The notes below the pieces were generated by a model. It saw only the letters and a program-made list of their open reading frames with translations. It did not search any database and had not been told where the DNA came from. From assembly GCA_003452735.1 (NCBI GenBank), contig DMNL01000156.1, positions 1 through 8,729 on the forward strand: 8,729 nt of DNA. Reading direction: 5' to 3'. This document shows, in pieces, positions 1 to 6,194 of this stretch (its first letter is position 1; every line of letters starts with the position of its first letter). Position numbers and translations under genes: made by a program. This stretch comes from Spirochaetaceae bacterium. GTDB taxonomy: Bacteria > Spirochaetota > Spirochaetia > Treponematales > Rectinemataceae.

Positions 1-93
1 CTGCATAAGATTGTGAATACAGGGACGACGAAACTCAAGTTTATCTGGGTCTATGCACCACAGCTAAAGAGTCACAGGATTCCGAATAGTTAG
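1..93 (+). CDS. C-terminal fragment of a probable cupin-domain protein (5' end outside window)
   Basis: The frame is open from base 1 to a TAG at 91-93 and gives 30 residues beginning LHKIVNTG and ending HRIPNS. The pattern H-x-I-x-N-T-G followed by L-K-F-I-W-V-Y-A-P is typical of the last two beta strands of small single-domain cupins, where an N-T-G turn precedes a strand ending in W-V-Y. Such proteins often bind a metal and act on, or sense, sugars and sugar acids; which activity applies here cannot be told from 30 residues. The stop lies 21 bases before the next start, in the same direction, so the gene is probably part of the same operon as the IolN-like hydrolase. The cupin call rests on motif resemblance only. 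Confidence 0.55.
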   Translation: MHKIVNTGTTKLKFIWVYAPQLKSHRIPNS

Positions 94-100
94 GAAATGA

Positions 101-106
101 AAGGAG
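101..106 (+). promoter_or_regulatory. Ribosome binding site fixing the iolN-like start
   Basis: AAGGAG lies 8 bases before the ATG at 115. An in-frame ATG at 97 sits upstream of this Shine-Dalgarno motif and would swallow it into the coding sequence, so 115 is the better start. Confidence 0.75.
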
Positions 107-114
107 AACACAAG

Positions 115-1077
115 ATGTCAGAGTGGGAATTCCCTCAAGAAGGCCAGATGGACAAGCCTTCAAAAATCTATTTTCAGACTATGACGAAATACGATGTGGA
201 GGAAAGATTGAAAACAAACGATCTAATCCTCATCCCCATAGGGTCGACTGAAAATCATGGAAATGCGGGACCGTACGGCGAGGACACCTTTATTGTAACC
301 AGGATAGCGGAGCTGGTAGCCAGGAAAGTTGGTTGTACGGTAGCCATGCCTATGTGGTATGGTTCTCATCCTTTTCATCATATTGGACAGCCAGGAACCG
401 TACCCCTTTCTGACGATGTATTTACAGCTCATATTCGCGCAATGATATCTGGATTCTGGAACGCTGGATTCCGCAAACAGATATTCATCAGCATGCATGG
501 TCAAGAATATGCGCTTCCATCGGCAATTCAAGAATGGGGAAAGAAATATCAGGTTCCCGCAATTGTGATTTTTCTTGATCTCCCGAGAATCATGGGGACG
601 GATCTGAAAGATAAAGAGCACGGTGGGCCTTTCGAGACGCCATTCCAACATGCCGATGAGGCGGAAACATCGATTTCGATGGCTTTGTTTCCAGAGCTTT
701 GCCAACCAGAACATGCCGAGAATACAGCATTGAAAGGTTTTCTTCCCCCTGGTCATGTCGATAGAGGAGGAGATATATACGGTAATCCCATACCTGGCCA
801 CTGCATAATAGGCGGAACAGGCATCGAATGTGTTACGTTTCCGGAAGGCGTTCTGGGAAAGGCAAAACTCGCCGATCCGAGCAAAGCAAAGAAAGCCATC
901 GAAAATGTCTTGAATTATATGGTCAAGCTCCACAATGACATCATGGAGCGTTTCCCTGTTGGCAAGCTACCGGACATCAAGCTTATGACACAGAGAGATG
1001 AGAGGGAAGTCGAACTCCTTCTCAAAGGACCGCTAAATGGAGGAAAGCACATATATACAGTAGCCTGGCCTAGCTAG
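115..1077 (+). CDS. iolN: Creatininase-superfamily hydrolase, IolN-like (3-dehydro-scyllo-inosose hydrolase type)
   Basis: This 320-residue protein belongs to the metal-dependent creatininase superfamily. The metal-site motifs are visible: PIGSTENHG (E46, H48), GEDT (D57), SMHGQE (H128) and HADEAETS (E184). The start MSEWEFPQEG, the segment ETPFQHADEAET and the late PEGVLGKA resemble, from memory, the Thermotoga inositol enzyme IolN. IolN hydrolyses the ring C-C bond of diketo-inositol to 5-dehydro-L-gluconate in the cytoplasm. Creatininase itself acts on a lactam, and other members are amidohydrolases, so the ring-opening role is inferred from subfamily resemblance. There is no signal peptide. 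The start at 115 is chosen because AAGGAG lies 8 bases upstream; the in-frame ATG at 97 lies before that site. The gene sits 52 bases before dctP. The inositol dehydrogenases normally paired with IolN are not in the window, so the natural substrate may be a related oxidised carbocycle. Confidence 0.72.
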   Translation: MSEWEFPQEGQMDKPSKIYFQTMTKYDVEERLKTNDLILIPIGSTENHGNAGPYGEDTFIVTRIAELVARKVGCTVAMPMWYGSHPFHHIGQPGTVPLSDDVFTAHIRAMISGFWNAGFRKQIFISMHGQEYALPSAIQEWGKKYQVPAIVIFLDLPRIMGTDLKDKEHGGPFETPFQHADEAETSISMALFPELCQPEHAENTALKGFLPPGHVDRGGDIYGNPIPGHCIIGGTGIECVTFPEGVLGKAKLADPSKAKKAIENVLNYMVKLHNDIMERFPVGKLPDIKLMTQRDEREVELLLKGPLNGGKHIYTVAWPS

Positions 1078-1089
1078 ATATTTGGAAGA

Positions 1090-1106
1090 ATGAAGCGTGG
1101 CTTCAT
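1090..1106 (+). other. Small perfect hairpin between the iolN-like gene and dctP
   Basis: ATGAAGC (1090-1096), loop GTG and GCTTCAT (1100-1106) form a perfect 7-bp stem. No T-tract follows, so it is unlikely to be a terminator. It ends 9 bases before the AAGGAGG Shine-Dalgarno of dctP (1116-1122) and could protect or define the 5' end of a processed dctP mRNA. The role is inference. Confidence 0.4.
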
Positions 1107-1115
1107 CATAAAAGG

Positions 1116-1122
1116 AAGGAGG
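1116..1122 (+). promoter_or_regulatory. Strong ribosome binding site of dctP
   Basis: AAGGAGG is a near-perfect anti-16S match, 7 bases before the ATG at 1130. It fits the high expression expected of a binding protein. Confidence 0.8.
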
Positions 1123-1129
1123 TATTCCT

Positions 1130-2164
1130 ATGAAAAAATTGGGATTGATGGTTCTCCTGATATGCATTGCGCTATCAGGAGCTTTTGGACAGGGCAAGGT
1201 GTACGAGCTAAAACTCGCACATGCAGACCCAACCGATCCTGCGGTCTCCAGAAAGCAAGCACAGGCTATCGCATTCGCAAGCATGGTAAACTCTAGGAGC
1301 GGTGGACGTATCAATGTAAAAATCTACGGAGGAGGCGCTCTTGGAGCTGAGCGTGAATACATCGAGGGAATCAAGGCTGGCACCATAGAAGCTGGTCTTG
1401 CTTCTGGGCCCGTAGCGGATTTTTTCCCTCCCGCTGCAATCACCGATATTCCCTATCTTTTCCCGACAAGCAAGGTAGCCTGGGATGTTATGGATGGACC
1501 CTTCGGTGACAAACTTCGAGCCATGTTCCTCAAGCAGACTGGCATGCGCTGCTTGGCTTTTGGTGAGGTAGGTTTTAGGCATTTTACAAATAGTGTTCGT
1601 CCTATCAAGAATCCAAATGATCTAAAAGGGCTGAAGATCCGCGTTATGGAGACTCCGGTTTATGTCAACATGCTTAAAGCCGCTGGCGCAAATCCTACGC
1701 CGATAGCATGGACCGAGACCTATACGGCTCTCCAGACCCATGTTGTGGATGGACAGGAGAACCCAATCGCTTCGATCATTATGGCAAAGCTCTATGAAGT
1801 GCAGAAATACATCACACTCGATGGCCACAGCTATGGAGTTGACTGGTTTATTATTAATGAGAAATTCTTTCAGAGCTTGCCGCCAGATCTACAATACATA
1901 GTTATGGACACCGCACAGACAGTTGCTGCAGTAGGTCGTGGCTTTATCACACTCCAGAATGCCCAAGGTCTCCAGACTCTTATCGATGCGGGGATGCAGG
2001 TTTACTCTCCAACCGATGCCGAGATGCAACAATTCAAGAAGGTCATGCAGCCAGCAGTCATAGATTGGCTTAAAACTAAAGTCGACCCGGCACTTATCAA
2101 TGAACTTCTGAAAGCGGTAGATGATGCTGTAGTAGCTCAGAAGGCAAAAGAAGGACTCAAATAA
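1130..2164 (+). CDS. dctP: TRAP transporter periplasmic solute-binding protein, DctP family
   Basis: This 344-residue extracytoplasmic binding protein delivers its ligand to the DctQM permease encoded just downstream. The N-terminus is a classic Sec signal: MKK, a hydrophobic stretch at about residues 4-18, then A-F-G with likely cleavage before Q21. There is no lipobox Cys. The mature protein begins with the family strand YELKLAHA, followed by GGGALGAEREYIEGIKAGTIE (about 67-87), GFRHFTNSVRPI (148-159), DLKGLKIRV with R171, and ALQTHVVDGQENP (200-212). The Arg equivalent to R171 normally salt-bridges a substrate carboxylate in DctP proteins, so an organic or sugar-acid ligand is favoured. 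The exact ligand cannot be read from the sequence; the neighbouring genes point to a cyclic polyol, quinate-like compound or sugar acid. Length is normal for the family. A terminator follows immediately. Confidence 0.93.
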   Translation: MKKLGLMVLLICIALSGAFGQGKVYELKLAHADPTDPAVSRKQAQAIAFASMVNSRSGGRINVKIYGGGALGAEREYIEGIKAGTIEAGLASGPVADFFPPAAITDIPYLFPTSKVAWDVMDGPFGDKLRAMFLKQTGMRCLAFGEVGFRHFTNSVRPIKNPNDLKGLKIRVMETPVYVNMLKAAGANPTPIAWTETYTALQTHVVDGQENPIASIIMAKLYEVQKYITLDGHSYGVDWFIINEKFFQSLPPDLQYIVMDTAQTVAAVGRGFITLQNAQGLQTLIDAGMQVYSPTDAEMQQFKKVMQPAVIDWLKTKVDPALINELLKAVDDAVVAQKAKEGLK

Positions 2165-2182
2165 GCAGTCTGTAGATTGGAT

Positions 2183-2220
2183 GCGCAGGGGCGAATCGAA
2201 CAGCGTCTCTGCGCCTTTTT
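2183..2220 (+). terminator. Rho-independent terminator/attenuator between dctP and dctQ
   Basis: GCGCAGGGGCG (2183-2193) pairs with CGTCTCTGCGC (2204-2214) over 11 positions, two of them G-U, around a 10-base loop. C and a run of five T (2216-2220) follow. Its place 18 bases after the dctP stop is typical of binding-protein operons, where it lets more binding protein than permease be made through partial read-through or mRNA 3'-end protection. Confidence 0.82.
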
Positions 2221-2252
2221 GTTAATATTCTATGAATGTTTTTTATCACCGC

Positions 2253-2292
2253 ATCCTTTCTAGGATTATGTTTAATTCTTATGGGAAATTAA
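2253..2292 (+). other. Leader of dctQ with two small inverted repeats
   Basis: Within the 138 bases between dctP and dctQ there are two inverted repeats after the terminator. One is ATCCT-TTCT-AGGAT (2253-2266). The other is TTAATT (2272-2277) with AATTAA (2287-2292), whose right arm overlaps the first two bases of the AAGGGG ribosome site (2291-2296). Both are short and AT-rich, so they would be weak. I see no convincing promoter in this stretch. Confidence 0.3.
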
Positions 2293-2302
2293 GGGGCAAA
2301 GG

Positions 2303-2812
2303 ATGAAGGAACAAAGTCTATTTATGAAAATCACCGAAAAATTGGAGTCTGCAGTTCGATGGATCGTCACGATTTTGCTAGCCATAATGGTTGTCGACAT
2401 TATTACCGCGGTATTTTTTAGGTATGTCCTGCAAAATTCGATTTTTTGGGCAGAGGAATTGAGCAGATATTTGATGATCTGGGCTGGAATGCTTGGAGCG
2501 GGCCTTGCTATGAAGGATGATGCCCATATTGGAATTGATTTTGTGGTTCGGGCCCTTCCCGATTCTATGCAACTCACAGTCAAAGTGATTGCAAAATTAG
2601 TCGTGGAAATATTTTTAATCGTGGTTTTTATCGAGTCTATTGATTATCTAAAGACTCTTTCTATTCAGCGCTCGGCGGCCTTGGAAATTCCAATGGCTAT
2701 ACCTTATCTTTCGGTTACCGCCGGTATGATATTCATGGCAATCGAAAATATTTTAGGAATAATTCGGCTCTTTGATGATGCAAAATCAAAGGGACAGGAG
2801 GCTAGTCGATGA
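2303..2812 (+). CDS. dctQ: TRAP transporter small permease subunit, DctQ family
   Basis: This 169-residue inner-membrane protein forms the permease with DctM. Four hydrophobic segments are visible at about residues 20-40, 47-67, 93-115 and 131-152. The family signature lies between the first two and just after: FFRYVLQ, then FWAEELSRYLMIW (48-60), then KDDAHIGIDF (71-80). The start at 2303 has AAGGGG (2291-2296) six bases upstream; a later in-frame ATG at 2324 lacks a well-placed ribosome site. The gene ends in an ATGA overlap with dctM, so the two are translationally coupled, which fits equal amounts of the two membrane subunits. A terminator separates it from dctP. Length and motif order are ordinary for the family, and nothing is missing. 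Confidence 0.92.
   Translation: MKEQSLFMKITEKLESAVRWIVTILLAIMVVDIITAVFFRYVLQNSIFWAEELSRYLMIWAGMLGAGLAMKDDAHIGIDFVVRALPDSMQLTVKVIAKLVVEIFLIVVFIESIDYLKTLSIQRSAALEIPMAIPYLSVTAGMIFMAIENILGIIRLFDDAKSKGQEASR
2796..2801 (+). promoter_or_regulatory. Ribosome binding site of dctM inside dctQ
   Basis: AGGAGG lies 7 bases before the dctM ATG at 2809, within the last codons of dctQ. Together with the ATGA stop/start overlap it indicates translational coupling. Confidence 0.75.
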
Positions 2813-4086
2813 TACCAGCCATTATAGCTTTTGCAGTATTTCTATTCTTGGGGGTTCCTGTCTCCTTTAGCCTAGGCTCTTCAAGTTTGATTTATCTTTT
2901 GGTAGAGGGGAAACCTATTGGGCTTGTGGCACAAAGAATGTTCACCGGCATAGATTCGTTTCCATTTATGGCTATTCCTTTCTTTGTTTTAGCAGGCGAG
3001 CTCATGAACCGCGCGGGAATTTCCAAGCGATTGATAGATCTGGCAGATGTCTTTGTAGGAAGGCTCAGGGGTGGACTTGGACATGTCAATGTGCTTACCT
3101 CGATGTTCTTTGCTGGGATAACGGGCTCTGCCGTGGCAGATACTTCTTCCGAAGGCCCTATAATCATTCCAGCCATGGTAGCGGCAGGCTATGATGCCGA
3201 CTATGCAGCCGCAATAACTTGCGCTTCTTCGGTCATAGGACCTATCATCCCGCCAAGTATCCCATTCGTCACTTATTCTCTCGTGAGTGCAACCTCTGTT
3301 GCTGCCCTTTTTATGTCTGGTCTTATACCAGGCATACTCCTTGGCGTAAGTCAGATGATTGCAAACGCAATTATATCTAAGAAGAGAAATTATCCACGTT
3401 CTGAGCGTTGGCCAAGTCCCAAAGAAATAGGAAGAGCAATTGTCCGAGGGATCATACCGCTTTTTATGCCGCTCATCATATTGGGAGGCATAATCGGTGG
3501 TATCTTTACCCCTACGGAAGCAGCGGCCGTAGCCGTCCTTTATGCTCTATTGATAAGCCTTCTTGTCTTTAAGACGATAGGATGGAAGGACATTAGGGGA
3601 GCTCTGATAGAGACAGCAAAAACTACAGGTGTCGTATTTCTTCTTATTGGCTGTTCCAATGTGTTTAACTGGGCTCTCGTAGTCGAACAGATTCCTCAAA
3701 GCATAGCCTTATTCATTGGAAAGACAATAACAAATAAGTATCTTCTTCTGTTACTTATAAATATATTTCTTTTGATTGTGGGTTGCTTTATGGAAGGAAC
3801 TGCCGCGATCATCATTCTATCGCCTCTATTGCTTCAGATTACTCAGCCATTCGGAATAAGCCCTATAATGTTGGGAACACTTATTGTACTAAACCTGATG
3901 ATTGGATTGGTGACGCCTCCTGTCGGGCTATGTCTTTTTATTGCTTGCAATATTGCAAAGAGGCCTATCGAGGCTGTCAGCAAGGCGCTTGTGCCTTTCT
4001 TGATTGCATCGATAATCACACTCTTATTAGTTACATACTTTGAGCCGCTTTCAATGTGGTTACCTCGGTTGCTTGGCTATGCGTGA
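2809..4086 (+). CDS. dctM: TRAP transporter large permease subunit, DctM family
   Basis: This 425-residue polytopic inner-membrane protein is the ion-coupled transport channel of the TRAP system. It is hydrophobic throughout, with roughly a dozen membrane segments. The family landmarks are in order: IPFFVLAGELMNRAGI (about 56-71), FFAGITGSAVADTSSEGPIIIPAM (about 100-123), the helical-hairpin motif CASSVIGPIIPPSIPF (138-153), GGIFTPTEAAAVAVLYA (230-246), and LMIGLVTPPVGLCLF (363-377) as the second hairpin. Residues of the Na+ sites of known TRAP structures lie in these two hairpins, so sodium-coupled uptake is the likely mechanism. The gene overlaps dctQ by four bases. After its stop there are 76 non-coding bases before the aldehyde dehydrogenase, with no terminator, so transcription probably continues. 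Confidence 0.94.
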   Translation: MIPAIIAFAVFLFLGVPVSFSLGSSSLIYLLVEGKPIGLVAQRMFTGIDSFPFMAIPFFVLAGELMNRAGISKRLIDLADVFVGRLRGGLGHVNVLTSMFFAGITGSAVADTSSEGPIIIPAMVAAGYDADYAAAITCASSVIGPIIPPSIPFVTYSLVSATSVAALFMSGLIPGILLGVSQMIANAIISKKRNYPRSERWPSPKEIGRAIVRGIIPLFMPLIILGGIIGGIFTPTEAAAVAVLYALLISLLVFKTIGWKDIRGALIETAKTTGVVFLLIGCSNVFNWALVVEQIPQSIALFIGKTITNKYLLLLLINIFLLIVGCFMEGTAAIIILSPLLLQITQPFGISPIMLGTLIVLNLMIGLVTPPVGLCLFIACNIAKRPIEAVSKALVPFLIASIITLLLVTYFEPLSMWLPRLLGYA

Positions 4087-4118
4087 TTAGGAATCTACAG
4101 ATGGCGGATTCCAAGGAT

Positions 4119-4142
4119 AGCGCATTCAAAAGAGAGCGCATT
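4119..4142 (+). repeat. Direct repeat AGCGCATT x2 upstream of the aldehyde dehydrogenase gene
   Basis: AGCGCATT occurs at 4119-4126 and 4135-4142, 16 bases apart start to start. The second copy ends 5 bases before the AAAGGAG ribosome site. A loose inverted repeat GGAATC/GATTCC (4090-4095 and 4107-4112) precedes it, without a T-tract. An operator or RNA-binding role is possible but unproven, and chance is plausible at this length. Confidence 0.3.
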
Positions 4143-4147
4143 ATTTG

Positions 4148-4154
4148 AAAGGAG
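4148..4154 (+). promoter_or_regulatory. Ribosome binding site fixing the aldehyde dehydrogenase start
   Basis: AAAGGAG lies 8 bases before the ATG at 4163. An upstream in-frame TTG at 4145 would precede this site and is therefore unlikely to be the start. Confidence 0.78.
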
Positions 4155-4162
4155 AATTGGAT

Positions 4163-5620
4163 ATGGCCGAACCACAGAAATTCGCCAATTTTATAAATGG
4201 CCAATGGAAGGAGCCGCAGGGGGGAAATTATTATCCCGATATAAATCCCGCGGATTATAGCGATATCGTGGGATACTTCCCCCTGTCTACAAAAAATGAT
4301 GTCGATGAGGCAATACAAGCAGCGCATATCGCTTTTAAGAGTTGGTCGCACATGCTTCCTGCTGAGCGCGCAAAGTACCTTGAAAAATTTGCACAGCTTC
4401 TTGATCAAGAAAAGCAGCGAATCGGAGAAGCTTTGTGTCGTGAGGAAGGCAAAACGATAAAGGAAGCCGTAGGAGAACCTGCGCGAGGTGCGGTTGAGAC
4501 TTCATTTTTTATCGGAGAAGGCCAGCGACTTGAAGGCATCACTATGCCCAGCGACCGCAAGGGCGTAGTTTCAGTCGCTACTCGCGTTCCGATTGGTGTG
4601 GTCGCTGCGATTTCGCCATGGAATTTCCCCTTTCTTACCCCTGTGCGCAAGGTTATTCCAGCGCTTGTATTCGGCAATACAGTCGTCTTTAAGCCAGCTT
4701 CGGATACGCCATATTGCGCGGTGCTTCTCATGGAGCTCTTCGAAAAAGCTGGGTTGCCACCTGGTGTGGTCAATCTCGTCATAGGAAAGGGGAGCGCGAT
4801 TGGCGATGCCATTTCCTCCAATCCGCTTGTAAAAGGTATAACCTTTACAGGCTCAACAGTCGTTGGACGAAGAATCAATCAGCTTGCCTCTGAGCATTTT
4901 GCAAAGGTCCAGCTTGAAATGGGAGGAAAGAATCCAGCGATTGTGGCGGATTATAAAGATCTCGATAGAGCAGCAGCAGAAATAGCCTCAGCAGCCTATG
5001 CAGTGAGTGGACAGCGCTGCACAGCAGTGAGCCGTGTCATTGTGCTAAAGAAGCATGCAGAAGAGCTAGAAGCGAAGATCATCGAAAAAGCAAAAGGCTA
5101 TGTGCTCGGGAATGGAATGCGACCAGAAGTGACCATGGGCCCCATTATCACAAAGGAAGCTGGCGAAAAAATAATGGAGTATATCCATGGCGCTGAAAAA
5201 GAAGGAGCGACAATCAAATATGGAGGCCGTCATCTTACTGGTGGTGAATTCGACAAAGGCTTCTATATTGAGCCCACTTTGATCACAGATGTCAGTCCAT
5301 CGATGAAGGTGGCTCAAGAAGAAATCTTTGGCCCTGTCCTTGTGAGCATCAAGGTCGATACATTCGAGGAGGCGATCGAAGTTGCCAATAGCACTGAATA
5401 TGGACTGGCTTCGTGCCTTTTCTCAGACAATCTCAAATATATCTATGAGTTCCAGCAGGAAGTGGAATCCGGCATGACTCATGTGAATCATGGCACAGTT
5501 ACCGACGCCTCTATGCCCTTTGGAGGGGCAAAAAATTCTGGACTTGGTCCATTTTCGAAAGGCGCCACGAATAAGGATTTCTATACAAATTACAAAGTCA
5601 ACTATGTGAAATATATATAG
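4163..5620 (+). CDS. NAD(P)-dependent aldehyde dehydrogenase, possibly 2,5-dioxovalerate (ketoglutarate semialdehyde) type
   Basis: This 485-residue cytoplasmic enzyme of the aldehyde dehydrogenase superfamily oxidises an aldehyde to a carboxylate. All key residues are present: SPWNFP with N154, VVFKPAS with K177 for cofactor binding, FTGS (228-231), LEMGGKNP with the general base E252, SGQRCTAVSR with nucleophile C286, and EEIFGPV with E387. The FINGQW opening, RVPIGVVAAISPWNFP, and GQRCTA-type active site resemble Bacillus GucD/YcbD and 2-oxoglutarate semialdehyde dehydrogenases, which finish sugar-diacid pathways. That assignment is by resemblance only; succinate-semialdehyde or another semialdehyde is possible. 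The start at 4163 is chosen from the AAAGGAG site 8 bases upstream. The gene lies between the TRAP genes and the dehydroquinase pair, so a semialdehyde made from the imported compound is its likely substrate. Confidence 0.9.
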   Translation: MAEPQKFANFINGQWKEPQGGNYYPDINPADYSDIVGYFPLSTKNDVDEAIQAAHIAFKSWSHMLPAERAKYLEKFAQLLDQEKQRIGEALCREEGKTIKEAVGEPARGAVETSFFIGEGQRLEGITMPSDRKGVVSVATRVPIGVVAAISPWNFPFLTPVRKVIPALVFGNTVVFKPASDTPYCAVLLMELFEKAGLPPGVVNLVIGKGSAIGDAISSNPLVKGITFTGSTVVGRRINQLASEHFAKVQLEMGGKNPAIVADYKDLDRAAAEIASAAYAVSGQRCTAVSRVIVLKKHAEELEAKIIEKAKGYVLGNGMRPEVTMGPIITKEAGEKIMEYIHGAEKEGATIKYGGRHLTGGEFDKGFYIEPTLITDVSPSMKVAQEEIFGPVLVSIKVDTFEEAIEVANSTEYGLASCLFSDNLKYIYEFQQEVESGMTHVNHGTVTDASMPFGGAKNSGLGPFSKGATNKDFYTNYKVNYVKYI

Positions 5621-5654
5621 AGAGAACACATCATAAGCAGGCCTCGCACCACAT

Positions 5655-5702
5655 ATTCCTAGTTCAAGAATAATAGAGTACAATGGCTCCTAAATTAGGA
5701 AT
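5655..5702 (+). promoter_or_regulatory. Possible hairpin masking the ribosome site of the first dehydroquinase
   Basis: ATTCCTAGTT (5655-5664) can pair with AATTAGGAAT (5693-5702) over ten bases, one of them G-U, with a 28-base loop. The right arm contains AGGA (5697-5700), the likely Shine-Dalgarno of the gene starting at 5707. If it forms, it would limit translation initiation. Function is inference. Confidence 0.35.
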
Positions 5703-5706
5703 GCTT

Positions 5707-6162
5707 ATGGAATCGAGTCATATTGCGATAATTCATGGTCCCAATCTAAATACGCTTGGGCAGAGAGAAATTGGAATATATGGCGGCAAGACTCTCGAAG
5801 AGATCAATGAAGAAATCCGATTAGAAGCATCGAAGTTCCCAGTCAGCCTCGATTTTTTCCAATCGAACGTCGAGGGCTTCATTATCGATTTCATTCATGG
5901 CTGCAGAGGGAAAATCGATGGAATTGTGATCAATGCTGGCGCCTATACTCATTATTCGATTGCTTTGAGAGATGCTATCGCCGCAGTCAAACTCCCAACC
6001 ATAGAAGTGCATATATCGAATGTCTACAAAAGAGAAACTTTTCGGCATGTATCTATCATCTCGCCAGTATGCGTTGGGCAGATATGTGGCTTTAGCTCTT
6101 ACAGTTATATACTCGGTCTCCATGCATTGCTCGAGGTCCTCGCCGAAAAGGGCAAAAAATAG
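5707..6162 (+). CDS. aroQ: Type II 3-dehydroquinate dehydratase homologue, full catalytic set (copy 1)
   Basis: This 151-residue protein matches type II dehydroquinases, small flavodoxin-like dodecamers that remove water from 3-dehydroquinate by anti elimination. The expected residues are all present: HGPNLN with N13, GQREIGIYGG with R20 and catalytic Y25, QSNVEG (52-57), INAGAYTH with N76 and H82, ALRDA with D89, EVHISN with catalytic-acid H102, and RETFRH with R113. The start at 5707 puts the first motif at the usual distance from the N-terminus and has AGGA six bases upstream; in-frame ATGs at 5683 and 5701 are alternatives. No shikimate gene is nearby and the gene sits among transport and catabolic genes, so a quinate-type or other carbocycle-degrading role is more likely than aromatic amino acid synthesis. 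A second homologue follows after 32 bases. Confidence 0.85.
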   Translation: MESSHIAIIHGPNLNTLGQREIGIYGGKTLEEINEEIRLEASKFPVSLDFFQSNVEGFIIDFIHGCRGKIDGIVINAGAYTHYSIALRDAIAAVKLPTIEVHISNVYKRETFRHVSIISPVCVGQICGFSSYSYILGLHALLEVLAEKGKK

Positions 6163-6194
6163 CCATCGATAAGCTCGGAAAGGAGAAAAGAAAA

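Noticed and set aside
223..933. Long open frame on the - strand opposite the IolN-like gene
   Set aside because: Its translation has no recognisable domain and it lies wholly antisense to a gene with clear catalytic motifs; it looks like a shadow.
2219..2246. Possible promoter TTGTTA - 16 bases - TTTTAT before dctQ
   Set aside because: Both hexamers match consensus only partly in very AT-rich DNA, and the -35 overlaps the terminator T-tract; support is too weak.
4090..4112. Inverted repeat GGAATC/GATTCC after dctM as a terminator
   Set aside because: The stem has only six pairs with an 11-base loop and no following T-run.
4405..4878. 157-codon open frame on the - strand inside the aldehyde dehydrogenase
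   Set aside because: It is antisense to the strongly conserved aldehyde dehydrogenase core and has low-complexity Pro/Ser/Thr-rich content typical of a shadow frame.
5707..6162. First dehydroquinase as a housekeeping shikimate-pathway gene
   Set aside because: The residues allow it, but no other aro gene is near and the surroundings are transport and catabolism, so I treat a biosynthetic role as less likely, though not excluded.
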